From an uncultured Bacteroidia bacterium (GTDB lineage: Bacteria; Bacteroidota; Bacteroidia; NS11-12g; UBA955), in the NCBI GenBank assembly GCA_943789135.1, contig CALSSY010000013.1:1-63073 (forward strand): a DNA stretch of 63,073 nt. Direction: 5' to 3'. This document shows positions 42,615 through 53,216 of the stretch, piece by piece. A program made the translations under genes and the position numbers. The notes beneath the pieces were generated by a model that did not search any database, was not told where the DNA came from, and saw only the letters and a list, made by a program, of their open reading frames with translations. Position 1 is the stretch's first letter, and each line of letters opens with the position of its first letter.

Positions 42615-43196
42615 TTATTTTACCTTGACAGAATTTTTTTCTGAAAACTTCCTTAAGTTGGTAAGCGCATAATGCATGCGACCAATACAGGTATTGATAT
42701 TGGTGTCCGTAATTGCCGCAATTTCTTTGAAGCTAAGTTGAGCGTAACTACGCAATACTAATACTTCTTTTTGCTCCTCAGGCAACATTCGAATCCAATT
42801 ATGTAATTCATTGTGTTCTTCATTTTCTATGCGGATATCTTCTTGAGATTTATCGGCAATAAATAGATTCTCAAATAAATCACTACCATCTGAAGTAACT
42901 ACCATAGGCATGCGCTTTTTTCGTCTTAAGCTGTCGATTGCCATGTTTCTGGCAATTCTCAATGCCCACGGTAAAAATTTATCCTCGTGGTTGTATTTAC
43001 CACGTTTGATATTATGAATGATTTTAATAAAAGTTTCTTGAAAAATATCTTCAGCAAGATAGGAGTCGTTGACGATGTTCAATACGCTGCCGTAAATACG
43101 ATCTTTGTGGCGATTGACTAATATCTCAAAAGCCGCAGTGTTTCCTTCAACGTAACGTTTGATTAAAACGCCATCTGTGATGCATGTGTTTGCCAT
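42615..43196 (-). CDS. ECF-type RNA polymerase sigma factor
   Basis: It has 193 residues. Sigma region 2 spans about residues 20-90 (FEILVNRHKDRIYGSVLNIV, AEDIFQETFIKI, FLPWALRIARNMAIDSLRRK). Region 4 is a helix-turn-helix at about 130-185 (LPEEQKEVLVLRSYAQLSFK, EIAAITDTNINTCIGRMHYA). No adjacent membrane anti-sigma gene is visible; a 77-residue protein follows. The gene is preceded by a perfect Shine-Dalgarno AAGGAGGT at 43203-43210, six bases from the ATG, exceptional for this phylum. Confidence 0.93.
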   Translation of the reverse strand: MANTCITDGVLIKRYVEGNTAAFEILVNRHKDRIYGSVLNIVNDSYLAEDIFQETFIKIIHNIKRGKYNHEDKFLPWALRIARNMAIDSLRRKKRMPMVVTSDGSDLFENLFIADKSQEDIRIENEEHNELHNWIRMLPEEQKEVLVLRSYAQLSFKEIAAITDTNINTCIGRMHYALTNLRKFSEKNSVKVK

Positions 43197-43202
43197 AATA
43201 AT

Positions 43203-43210
43203 ACCTCCTT
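43203..43210 (-). promoter_or_regulatory. Perfect Shine-Dalgarno sequence of the sigma factor gene
   Basis: AAGGAGGT lies 6 bases before the ATG at 43196. No other gene start in the window has an AGGAGG this close. It decides the sigma-factor start and may allow translational control. Confidence 0.85.
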
Positions 43211-43322
43211 AAGGTTAAGTTAAACGTAAAAGTTTTTTAGGTAGTATTTTGGCTTATAGGCGTTCTTGCTTTAGTGTTGGTTTGCAATAAAGACAAGATT
43301 CTTTGTAAATGCAAATAATTTT

Positions 43323-44240
43323 TTAATTTTTTTTCGCTAAACCATTAAGAAAATCCCGAGCGCTCATTCTGGATTTTCCGGGTATTTGTAATTCTTTAAT
43401 GAGTAATGCACCATCGTGAAAACCAAGAATTAAATCTTTGTTCTCTATTTGAAAGCCTCTTTCAACTATGGATCTACCCAATTGGTTCTCCGAATCAAAA
43501 ATTTTAACATTCCCCCAAGGAGACTCCATCCAAGCTCCTGGATAAGGCGAAAGTCCGCGAATTTTATTGTAAGCCTCAATGGTATTGGATTCTGAATTGA
43601 TTTCACAAAATTCCCGATTGATTTTCGGAGCAAATTTAGTGGATTGACCTTTGTTGTTTTGTGGTGTAGTAGGGGTATCCAAACCGAACTTATTAATTTT
43701 ATTCAGGGTGGTTACCATAAGCGAACTTCCCTCAATCATCAATTTATCGTGTAAACTTCCAGCATGCATAGATTTTGGAATCTCAACTTTCAATTGGTCG
43801 ATTATATCACCTGTATCGATGGCATGTTTCAAAAAAAATGTACTAACACCTGTAAAAGGTTCTCCGTTAATGATGGCATGTTGGATCGGAGCTGCTCCTC
43901 TGTAATCTGGCAATAAAGAAGCATGTAAATTCACCGTTCCTAAGGAAGGGAAATTCCAAACCTTTTCAGGTAACATTCTAAATGCAATGACAACACCTAA
44001 ATCAGGGTTCCAATCTATCAATTGATTCATGAAGCTCTCTGCTTTTAGATTGGTAGGTTGAGAAATAGGTAAATTTAATTCTTGAGCAACAATTTTTACG
44101 GCACTCATTTGGATTTTCTGGCCACGACCAGCTGGCTTATCGGGTGCTGTAACAACACCAACAATGTCAAAACCTTCATTATAAATTCGTTTAAGAGAAG
44201 TTGCAGCAAAATCCGGAGTTCCGTAAAAGACAATTTTCAC
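43323..44240 (-). CDS. fmt: Methionyl-tRNA formyltransferase
   Basis: Fmt formylates initiator Met-tRNA using 10-formyl-tetrahydrofolate. It has 305 residues. KIVFYGTPDFAATSL is the N-terminal motif, VTAPDKPAGRGQKI the next, and LHASLLPDYRGAAPIQHAII the catalytic region (with His and later Asp in AIDTGDIID). The C-terminal domain (RGLSPYPGAWMESPWG) is complete. The start is GTG at 44238-44240: it restores the family N-terminus, and no ATG is nearby. TAACTTTG ends 4 bases upstream, predicting a leaderless GUG-start mRNA. Confidence 0.96.
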   Translation of the reverse strand: MKIVFYGTPDFAATSLKRIYNEGFDIVGVVTAPDKPAGRGQKIQMSAVKIVAQELNLPISQPTNLKAESFMNQLIDWNPDLGVVIAFRMLPEKVWNFPSLGTVNLHASLLPDYRGAAPIQHAIINGEPFTGVSTFFLKHAIDTGDIIDQLKVEIPKSMHAGSLHDKLMIEGSSLMVTTLNKINKFGLDTPTTPQNNKGQSTKFAPKINREFCEINSESNTIEAYNKIRGLSPYPGAWMESPWGNVKIFDSENQLGRSIVERGFQIENKDLILGFHDGALLIKELQIPGKSRMSARDFLNGLAKKN

Positions 44241-44244
44241 AGAG

Positions 44245-44252
44245 CAAAGTTA
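44245..44252 (-). promoter_or_regulatory. -7 element TAACTTTG, 4 bases before the GTG start of fmt
   Basis: An exact TAnnTTTG match that agrees with the GTG start. A TTTG lies 24 bases further upstream, a longer spacer than usual. Confidence 0.5.
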
Positions 44253-44341
44253 AGCGACTTTTTTCTGCAATAATCGCAAATAACGACCCATTTAATTGTT
44301 GGAGCCAACAAAATTGTCGAATTTCACGTCAGATAAAATAG

Positions 44342-47300
44342 GTGCGCTCAATTAAACACATCATATTGTTTTATTTATGTATGATTCAATTCATGCAAAT
44401 CGGTGCCCACAATTCGGGATCACCCATTTTCTTGCCTAATAAAGGTCAGTTTCCGAATAATGTACATGCTCAAGCTAAATTTAACGCACAAATTGTTTGG
44501 TTTACCCATGATGGCGTTTGGTTTCAATTTTTTGACGAGGAAGAATTAGAAAAATTACATGACAAATCCATCGAGGATTTAAAGTTGAATACACACGTAA
44601 TAAAAATGCAGTTCGAAAATGGGTTCCTTGGAAGTCCAAAATTCGAGGGTAATATTTCCGAAGAATATTATAATTATTTTATTGGTAAAGAAGCAAAGAA
44701 TTGGGTATCGGGTCTTCATAAATACAGCCGTATTTCATATAAAAACGTTTATCAAGGTATTGATTTGGAATTTATTGCCGATCCAAGAGGTCTTAAATAC
44801 AATTGGATCGTGCATAATGGTGCTGATCACAATCAAATAAAAGTAAAATACGATGGGGCCGAACCAAATTTTGAGAGTTCCAATGAAATTCGCTTGGTAA
44901 ATGAAAAAAACACAACCATTTTAACCGAGTCTATCCCCATTGTTTATGAATTGAATAATAGTAATAATCAACGCAGTGGTCATTATTCAATTGAAAGTAG
45001 TTCCGTTTCTGTATTAATCGATGATTTCAACGTTTTAGATAAATCAAAGTCTTGGGTGATAGACCCATTGTTGGTTTTTAGCACCTACAGCGGTTCCTTG
45101 GCGGATAATTTTGGATGTACAGGAACCTATGATGATTTGGGGAATGCCTATTCTGGTGGTACGGTTTTCAATTTTGGTTTGCCTACAACTACAGGGGCGT
45201 TTCAAGGGGTTTTTGCCGGAGGCAAGAATGAAAATCTAGGATATGGAGGTAGCCGAGATGCGGCTATTTTAAAATTCAATACCATTGGAAACAGTCTATT
45301 GTATTGCACGTATTTAGGTGGGAACAACAATGAGCAACCCCATTCCATGGTAGTAGATTCCCAATTCAATCTATTCATTATGGGGACTACTCGCTCCCAG
45401 AATTTTCCAATTACTAAAGATGCATTCGATGAATCGCATAATGGCGATTATGATTTCTTTGTTGCCCGTTTAAACGCCACATGGAACCCTTTTATTAGGT
45501 TCAACCTATTTTGGGGCTGTTGGCTTGGACGGTGTAGGTGCGGATCGATCCAATCGCGATCGTAAACGATTTTCCCCTTATCTATAATTACGCCGATGAG
45601 TTTCGAGGCGAGATAATCGAGTGATGCCGAATAATGTTTACTGTAGGTGGGGTTACCTATTCCGCTAGATTTCCCGCATACCGTTTCTTCAGCCTATCCG
45701 ACGCTCTTTTTCTTCCTCCAATGGGGTGATGTTTTCCTTGGACAAGAGCCTATCGACAGTCTCAATTGGTCCCACGTTATTGGTACATCAGCAGGATGAT
45801 TTTGATGCGATTTACGGAATTGCTTTGAATCGACTCTGGACAAATTTTTGGAGCGGGTGGGCACCTATACAGTTCCGTGTATCTGACGGAATTTCAGAAG
45901 CAATACTGCAAGTAAATGGTTCGGGCAAGGCAATAATGGTTTGAATGGCGCATCGGCGGACGGTATACTTTTACGCTTGGATTCTAAAACAGGCGAGTTC
46001 CAATATGGGCGTTATTTCGGCACTGAGTGAATACGACCAGGCCTATTTTGTTCAAACTGATAATTCGGGAAGACCCTACATATTCGGTCAAACAGAGGGC
46101 AATTTCGCCTTCTATAAATGCTCGGTTATCACGACGATCGTAAACAACGGTCAATTCATTGCTCAGATTTTCTAGCCAGGATTTAGAGAATACTGTGGAA
46201 TTACAAGCTTCTTTCGGCGCTAATGGTAATTTACCCAATATTAAGCCCCTCTGCGTTTCTGGTCGACCGATGTGAGCGCATCTTCATTTCCGGGTGGGGT
46301 GGTAATACCAATTCCGCGCTTTACGATGTTAAATACGGGTAACCATAAACAAGTTCGAAATCAGCGGTAACACGCGCAACCTGCCTTTAACATCGAGATG
46401 CCATTCAACGTCAAACAGATGGTAGTGATTTTTATGTGGCGGTGTTTGCAAAAGATATGTACGACTTGGCCTTCGCGACGTTTCTTTGGCGGGATTTCCA
46501 GGCTCAATGCCGAGGCTGAGGAACATGTTGACGGCGGTACGAGTCGCTTCGATAAAAAAGGGATTATCTACCAAAGTTTATGCGGTGGTTGCCGCCAAAA
46601 TGGCGTTTATCCCACTACGCCTGGTGCTTGGAGCAGAACCATGCCGAGTCCGAATTGCAACAATGCGATGTTCAAAATTGATTTCGAAAATCTGAATCAG
46701 CAAGCCCTTAATGAATCCCTGACTTCGTTGAGGTTATTGCGAATGATAAATATTGATTTGCCATTACTGGCAAGCTCGAGATCCCGATCTGTTCGACACG
46801 GTGAGGATCTTCAAGCCAAATTTCGGAAATTTGCCCTCTTGTCTTAGGCAGTGATACACCGGTCAATTGTTACTTCAAGCAGGGCATCGGACTGGCCGAA
46901 GCTCAGTGTATTTTGGGAATACCAACTGTAAGTCGGTTTTGACTGATACCCTGATAATGTAGACGTTATTGGTTTTCGATTGCGGTTGCCCAACGGCCGA
47001 TACTTCTTACACGACGATTAAAATTTTAGTCAAGCACCTCCTCCTTTGGTGCCTCCTCCGGATGCCATCTGTGTTTTGTTTGAGCGGTTTCAAAACCGGA
47101 TGCGAATTGAGTGGCCCACTCAATTGCCCATATACGCCCACTATTTCAAATACTTTCTTTCTGAGTAAAACCAAAGCCAGATGGTAATCCCAATTGGTAA
47201 TCCTTAGATACCCTAAGGACCAACGCAGGCGGTTTCTTTATTGATGATACGATGTTAGTCGATCCCCACCTATTAATAATTACTGTTATGAAATTATCGC

Positions 47301-48256
47301 CGTGAATATCTGTGACCAAGGTTGTTCAATGCTCCTTATAAATGGTGCAGCGTTAGCTCGTTGAACTCGCCCTTGTCGCCGGTGCATCTAATTAGTGCTA
47401 GTGTTTTTGAAGATAGAGCGTGTTGATGTGAAATGGGCGTCGTTCTAATGGAGCCCGACTTTAAAGATTACGAGGTGTACAGGTATAGAGAACGGCGTTC
47501 CAAGTAAGCCCGGAATGCCCTATGTGAGTAACAACGGACACGTTTACTCTCAGCGATTCTTCTTTTGACGTCGATTTGCGAGTCTTACTGCTACGAGATA
47601 GTAGTGACCGATAAATGCGGCCATATCAGCAACGCTTCCAATCCCGGCTGTAATGTCGTGCTCACAGGTAACTTCAAAATACTGGCCCGACCCATACTTT
47701 GAACTTGGCTTGGGATGATTACAGAGGTTGGGAAAGCGGTGTTTCAAATTGGAGTGATAGAGACGAAAACACGGTGGGAGATACGCAAGGTTTTGGTTTT
47801 TTCGGGTCAACGTCCAATGGCACAGATCGCAACCTACATTGATGACGAGCGACTCGATTACGACTGGGGAGGGTATACCTTCCGTGTTATCGGCCGCGAA
47901 TTGGTTGCAGGGGGGCCAGAGTCGACTACAGTGCAACTATCCGAGAGTAATTGGATTCAGTTGATTCAGCCTCCGGAGGTTTGGGTGCCAGATGCCTTCA
48001 CCGTGAACGGGGATGGAATACAATCGAAGTTTGGGGTACCCCTGCCCATTATTCATGTAAAGAATTACTCGATGAAGGTGTACGACCGTTGGGGGAAGAA
48101 AATTATGGGAATCCTCTGCCAAAAAAGCAACAATGGGATGGGACTATACAACGGAAAGCAAGTGCCCGACGGTGTTTATGCTTGGCTCCTAACCTTTGAC
48201 GGTTGGGATGAAGAAAATCGTATCAGAAAACGGGTACTGTTTTGGTTATTCACTAG
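44342..48256 (+). CDS. Second large secreted protein with SBBP-like repeats and T9SS type-B sorting domain, badly frameshifted
   Basis: It spans about 1,300 codons. The first 390 read cleanly: signal peptide to about residue 22, then an N-terminal domain (FLPNKGQFPNNVHAQAKFNA, GVWFQFFDEEEL) and DLEFIADPRGLKYNWIVHNG, with SBBP-like repeats (DAAILKFNTIGNSLLYCTYL). From about 45,490 on, frames change every 50-200 bases. The C-terminal sorting domain is still readable across frames: VWVPDAFTVNGDGI, MKVYDRWGKKI, QQWDGT, GKQVPDGVYAWLLTFDG. The final RIRKRGTVLVIH stops at TAG 48254-48256. The start GTG directly follows an in-frame stop and is uncertain. Confidence 0.8.
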
Positions 48257-49259
48257 TTATTCTCTCTCGCCCTAAAAGCCATTGCAGATAATTTGTGTAA
48301 TCAAGTAATGTCAATATCGTAGCCCCAGTCTTTCTAATTGTTTCAGATCTTTGAAGACTCTGTTCGTGATAACGAGTAGCCGCCAGTTTTTGAATGCCCA
48401 TTATCCAATCCGCTGTTCTTTCCAGTATTTGCACTCACTGGAGTTCGATTCCTCGATTCGCCCTCTAATATCTAAATAACGCTTGCGTGCGTACATGCAT
48501 CAATTTCTAAGGATTTTATTTTCAACCAAGTGTTTTTCCCTTCTAAGAATATCGCCGCCTTGTTTCTTGCCTGTTTTAGATTCACTCTCCGAAACGAATC
48601 CAAATAGTCATCCATCATCTGAAAACTCATTCCCGTTTGTAGGGCGAAGTCATAGAATGTATCGGCGTGCTCGCGCTTCGCCACCCGCACTCAGGAATCC
48701 CATTTTTAATGCTGCTCCCTAATAAGAACGGCGGTTTTTTGCCGGATCATGTCTAAGTAGGCTTCTTCAGAAATGACGGCTCTTTCCGATTTGGAAGCAA
48801 AGTCCATATCTTTTTGTTGGCCTTCGCATACTTCTATTGCGGTTTGGATGTAACAATCTAAGGATCTCGCTTGTTTGATGGGTCCGGTGTATCCGATTCC
48901 ATATTTCAAAGGTCTTCACCAAGAGATTGTCTCCCGATAATATGGCGGTGGGCATATCCCATTTGGTGTGTACCGTTGGTTGACCCTCTCCGCACATCTG
49001 CTCTATCCATTATATCGTCATGCACCAAACTGAAGTTATGAAAAACCTCTACCAAATGAGCTATTGGCATGGCTGACTTTATATCGCCATTTGCCGATTG
49101 ATTTCCTATTAAAGAAAGTAAAGGACGAATTCTCTTTCCCCCAAGCGATAAAATATAATTCATCGGGTCATAGAGATTTTTTGGATTCCCGACAAATGGA
49201 TTTTCCTTTAAATACTGCAAATAGGATTCTTGTAAGTTTTGAATTTGAGAATTCATCAT
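48253..49259 (-). CDS. Polyprenyl synthetase (trans-prenyltransferase), frameshifted
   Basis: This condenses isopentenyl diphosphate with allylic diphosphates. The N-terminal part is clean: LGGKRIRPLLSLIGNQSANG, then the first Asp-rich motif FHNFSLVHDDIMDRADVRRG. Further frames show AILSGDNLLVKTFE and MSFQMMDDYLDSF, the second Asp-rich motif (DDxxD). The C-terminal reading LHKLSAMAFRARENN ends at TAG 48253-48255, overlapping the stop of the convergent T9SS gene. Product chain length cannot be inferred. The ATG overlaps the rnr stop (ATGA). Confidence 0.85.
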
Positions 49260-51355
49260 TCTATCAATATTAAATCAATTGTTCGTTCTTCGGGTAGTGC
49301 CCTTTTAACCTTGACATATAAATAATCACCAAGTTGATAGGTTCTTTTCGTTCGCTTGCCAACAACCATGCGTTTGTCTTCAACAAACATAAACCTATCA
49401 AAGCTAATATCTCTTAATCGAATCAAACCCTCAGCATGAAACTCGGTAATTGTAGCATAAATGCCCCATTCGGTAACTCCTGTAACTCTCGCTTCGAAAG
49501 TTTCTCCCTCATGGTGTTGCATTAATTCGGTTAATTTATATTTAACGCTTGCACGTTCCGCATCTGATGCCATTTGCTCCTTATTGCTGGAGTGTTTCGC
49601 AAGCGCCTCGATTAAATCAGGGGTTAATAATGACTTTGAAAATTGGTTTTGTAAATAATCGAAAAGCAAACGGTGAGCAAGTAAATCGGGATATCGTCTA
49701 ATGGGGGAAGTGAAATGGGAATAAAATGGAAAGGCGAGTCCAAAATGACTCGTTTTTTGCCCTGTATAGACCGCTTTTGCCATAGTGCGGATGGACATTT
49801 GCTGTAAAAGCTCTTGTTCCGGCTTTCCTTCTGTACGCTCCAAAAGAGAATTAAAGGATGCCCTTAATAGTTTCTCATTATCAATCTGTATGGGATATCC
49901 CAACTGTCGACAAAACTTGGCAAACTCTATTAATTTATCGGGTGGTGGGTCGTCGTGTGTTCTGTAAATGAATGGGACCGGAGGTGTTTTGGCATCATAT
50001 ACGGTTTTGGCTACAATTCTGTTAGCCAACAACATGTAGGTTTCAATTAATTTATGAGTGTCAAAGCGCTTTTTTTCAATAACTTGAGTAGGTAGTAAAT
50101 CCTCGTCTAGTATAAATCGTAATTCTTTAGATTCAAATTTTAAAGCACCTTGAGCATATCGGATCTCTTCGTGCTTTTTTGCGATCACATTTAATAAGGC
50201 CAGTTCTTTGAAGTAGGAGCCTGCTTTTTCATCTAATTGATTTTGCGCTGTTTCGTAAGAAAATCTAAAATCACTGTGAATTAAGGTTTTGGTGATTCTT
50301 GATTTAGCAATATTGAACTCTTTATCAAATTCGATTATTACGGAAAAAGCATAGCGATCTTCATTGGGACGCAGGGAACATAAATTATTGCTTAATATCT
50401 CCGGCAACATCGGAATGGTTCTATCTACCAAGTACACAGAGGTAGCCCTATTAGCCGCTTCCTTGTCCAATTCCGTTCCTGCCTTTACGTAGTGTTCAAC
50501 ATCTGCTATGTGCACACCAACTTCGATATTGCCATTGTCTAGATGACACAAGGAGAGAGCGTCGTCAAAATCTTTAGCGTCTTCTGGATCAATAGTAAAA
50601 GTAGTGATTTTCCTGAAGTCTTCGCGATACGGGGCCATTGTTATTTCGTGTGAAATAGCATCGGTTTCTGCAATAACTTCTTTCGGAAATTTTGTATTAA
50701 AACCGAATTCAGCGACTATGGCATGAATCTCGGTATCGTGTGCTCCCGGAATGCCAAATACGTCGACTACCTCCCCGGTAGGGAATCGGCTATTTCTAGG
50801 GAAGTCTAATATTCTAACTGAAGCCTTGTGGCCATCTAATTCATTTTCTACATCACCGAGAATCTCAATATCTGGCAGTCCGCTTCCTGGCGATAACAAA
50901 TAAGCCTTGTTGTCGAAAACATCAAGGGTTCCCATTATGGTGGGTGGATTCCTAGAAATCAACAATACATCTTCAAATGATTGTCGTTTGCCTTTTTGAG
51001 TAAATCCCACTTCAATAACATCACCTGGTAATAGTTTATCGGTTATTCGCGATGGTAAATAAACCCACTCTCGATCTTCTTTTTCTAAAACCAATTCACC
51101 CCGTTTGCTCGCCGTGATGACACCTCGTAATGTTTGGCCAGATTGTATGGCTTGAAACTGTCCTTTGGAAGGTTGTCGGGCTTTTTTCTTTTGTACCAAT
51201 GAAAGTAGAGCCTGATGGATTTGTTCTTTGGTGATATGGGTATCTAAGGGTAGGCGAGAGTAAATGCGATTTACATTTAAACTGCCTTTTTTTTGATCGC
51301 TCAGAATGGCATAGACCACTTGCTCGACTAAACTTGGTTTCTTATTTGTATTCAA
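49256..51355 (-). CDS. rnr: Ribonuclease R
   Basis: RNase R is a processive 3'-5' exoribonuclease that can unwind structured RNA. It has 699 residues: an N-terminal winged-helix part, cold-shock domains (about 70-210), the RNB catalytic domain with the metal-binding DPEDAKDFDDALSL (about 251-264), and a C-terminal S1 domain (MQHHEGETFEARVTGVTEWG). RNase II is the alternative, but length and the terminal S1 favour RNase R. It is the third gene of a compact operon, 4 bases after the MFS gene. Confidence 0.95.
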   Translation of the reverse strand: MNTNKKPSLVEQVVYAILSDQKKGSLNVNRIYSRLPLDTHITKEQIHQALLSLVQKKKARQPSKGQFQAIQSGQTLRGVITASKRGELVLEKEDREWVYLPSRITDKLLPGDVIEVGFTQKGKRQSFEDVLLISRNPPTIMGTLDVFDNKAYLLSPGSGLPDIEILGDVENELDGHKASVRILDFPRNSRFPTGEVVDVFGIPGAHDTEIHAIVAEFGFNTKFPKEVIAETDAISHEITMAPYREDFRKITTFTIDPEDAKDFDDALSLCHLDNGNIEVGVHIADVEHYVKAGTELDKEAANRATSVYLVDRTIPMLPEILSNNLCSLRPNEDRYAFSVIIEFDKEFNIAKSRITKTLIHSDFRFSYETAQNQLDEKAGSYFKELALLNVIAKKHEEIRYAQGALKFESKELRFILDEDLLPTQVIEKKRFDTHKLIETYMLLANRIVAKTVYDAKTPPVPFIYRTHDDPPPDKLIEFAKFCRQLGYPIQIDNEKLLRASFNSLLERTEGKPEQELLQQMSIRTMAKAVYTGQKTSHFGLAFPFYSHFTSPIRRYPDLLAHRLLFDYLQNQFSKSLLTPDLIEALAKHSSNKEQMASDAERASVKYKLTELMQHHEGETFEARVTGVTEWGIYATITEFHAEGLIRLRDISFDRFMFVEDKRMVVGKRTKRTYQLGDYLYVKVKRALPEERTIDLILIE

Positions 51356-51359
51356 GGGT

Positions 51360-52640
51360 TTATTCGTAGTAGTCTAAATCTTTATGGAAAGACTCCTCGA
51401 CATGCAAAGTTCCCCAAATTGCAACAGAAACACAAATAATTCCGACGAACATCGCGGCATGTAATGGCGAATTGAATAACACTTCGAAATATTCGTAACT
51501 CCAGGTGATAAGTAGCACACCACCTCTTACGAAATTTGGAACAGTGGCCGCTACCGTGCTTCTAATGTTAGTGCCAAACTGCTCTGAAGCATTCGTTACG
51601 AAAAGGGCCCAATAACCGGTTGAAATTCCTAGCATCAAAGCTAGAAAGCGGTAATAATTCGCGCTTCCAATTGGTCCATATAAGTATAAACCCATTATAA
51701 TTATAATACTTGAAAGGTATATTAAGATTACCTTTTTACGACTTTGCATTACTTGAGATAATATCCCAGATAATAAATCACCACTCGATAATCCAACATA
51801 ACTCCACAACACCATTTCCTTAGTAGGAATTAAGTCTAAAATTTGCGGGTTTCCCGTAATCTGAGGTAAGAATCGATGCGCTAAAGCAATTAAAATTCCT
51901 ACTACGAACCATACCGGAAGTCCAATAACGATGCATGCCAAATATTTTAAAAATGTTTTTCGATCCCTGAAGAGTTGAAAGAAATTTCCTTTTTGAATTT
52001 CTCCTTGTTTATCGACCTTTTGGAACATGTCGCTTTCAAAGGTTCCCGCTCTAAGTAAGAGAAGTAAAATTCCCATGCCCCCACCTACAATGTAGGCTAC
52101 CTGCCAATTAGCCACTGGGCTACCAATGAATGATTCAATTATGCCTCCTAGCCATTCTCCTTGATTTGAAACAAAAAAAGCGGCAACTGCACCTAAAGCC
52201 CCAAATGTAACGATGATCATGGTGCCAATTCCTCTTTTCTTAATTGGCATAAGTTCAGATACCAATGTGATAGCAGCACCTAACTCACCCGCTAAACCAA
52301 GCCCTGCAATGAATCTCCACATTTTATACGCCCAAAGTGTCGTAACAAAAGCATTTGCGATATTGGCAACACTATAAATCAATATGCTCCCGAACAATAC
52401 GCTGACACGACCTTTTTTATCACCGTAAATTCCCCAAAATAAACCACCCAATAACATACCGGCCATCTGCCAACGAAACAATACGGTTTCATTAGTCAGA
52501 AAATCAATAGATAGGGCGTTTAGACTCTCTTTTTTGATGATATTGAATAAAATCAAATCATAGATGTCAACAAAATAACCCAGAGAGGCTACAACAATGA
52601 GAATGGCAATGTTTTTAGAGGCTTTTTTAGACGTATTCAT
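51360..52640 (-). CDS. MFS transporter
   Basis: It has 426 residues with about 12 predicted membrane helices. The signature between helices 2 and 3 reads GGLFWGIYGDKKGRVSVLFG, matching the MFS motif A (GDKKGR). FIAGLGLAGELGAAITLVSE follows, resembling metabolite/proton symporters. The substrate is unknown. It lies 6 bases after the GAF-domain gene. Confidence 0.9.
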   Translation of the reverse strand: MNTSKKASKNIAILIVVASLGYFVDIYDLILFNIIKKESLNALSIDFLTNETVLFRWQMAGMLLGGLFWGIYGDKKGRVSVLFGSILIYSVANIANAFVTTLWAYKMWRFIAGLGLAGELGAAITLVSELMPIKKRGIGTMIIVTFGALGAVAAFFVSNQGEWLGGIIESFIGSPVANWQVAYIVGGGMGILLLLLRAGTFESDMFQKVDKQGEIQKGNFFQLFRDRKTFLKYLACIVIGLPVWFVVGILIALAHRFLPQITGNPQILDLIPTKEMVLWSYVGLSSGDLLSGILSQVMQSRKKVILIYLSSIIIIMGLYLYGPIGSANYYRFLALMLGISTGYWALFVTNASEQFGTNIRSTVAATVPNFVRGGVLLITWSYEYFEVLFNSPLHAAMFVGIICVSVAIWGTLHVEESFHKDLDYYE

Positions 52641-52646
52641 AGAAAA

Positions 52647-53105
52647 TTACTTAAAAGTCAAAGATGCACAAAATTTCTCAAGTTCAAGAGCATCAACCTC
52701 ATCAAAGGTGTTGAAATCGGCGCTATCAATATCCAAAACACCCCACACGTCACCATTATGGAATATGGGAATTACTATTTCAGAATTTGATATTTCACTG
52801 CAAGCAATGTGTCCAGGGAATTTATGCACATCCGGAACGATGATAGTTGCTTGTTTTTCCCAAGATGAACCGCACACACCTTTTCCTTTGGGAATACGCG
52901 TACACGCTACCGGTCCTTGGAATGGGCCCAAATAGAGGTCATCGCCTTCTACTAAATAAAAACCCACCCACCATGGTTTGAGCTCCTTGTAAAGCAAGGC
53001 GGAAGCATTGCTGAGATTAGAAATCAAAGGAACATTTGGATCGAATAATCCAGACCATTGTGTATGGATTCTTTGGTATGAATTGAGTTTATCTATTGAT
53101 TTCAT
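52647..53105 (-). CDS. GAF-domain free methionine-(R)-sulfoxide reductase
   Basis: It has 152 residues, a single GAF domain. The fRMsr signature is present: WWVGFYLVEGDDLYLGPFQG, ACTRIPKGKGVCGSSWEK and HIACSEISNSEIVIPIF, giving three Cys residues that match the catalytic and resolving Cys of the family (fRMsr/YebR). It would reduce free methionine-R-sulfoxide with thioredoxin. First gene of the operon with MFS, rnr and the prenyl synthase. Confidence 0.93.
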   Translation of the reverse strand: MKSIDKLNSYQRIHTQWSGLFDPNVPLISNLSNASALLYKELKPWWVGFYLVEGDDLYLGPFQGPVACTRIPKGKGVCGSSWEKQATIIVPDVHKFPGHIACSEISNSEIVIPIFHNGDVWGVLDIDSADFNTFDEVDALELEKFCASLTFK

Positions 53106-53216
53106 TCTGCTTGGAATCGTCTATCTTAGAATTGTTTATGAAAAAAAGTTAACAAAATTAGTGAAAACCGTCGCTGTGGCTGTAAATTTGAGGTTTCAGT
53201 CTCACAAAAGTGCAAT

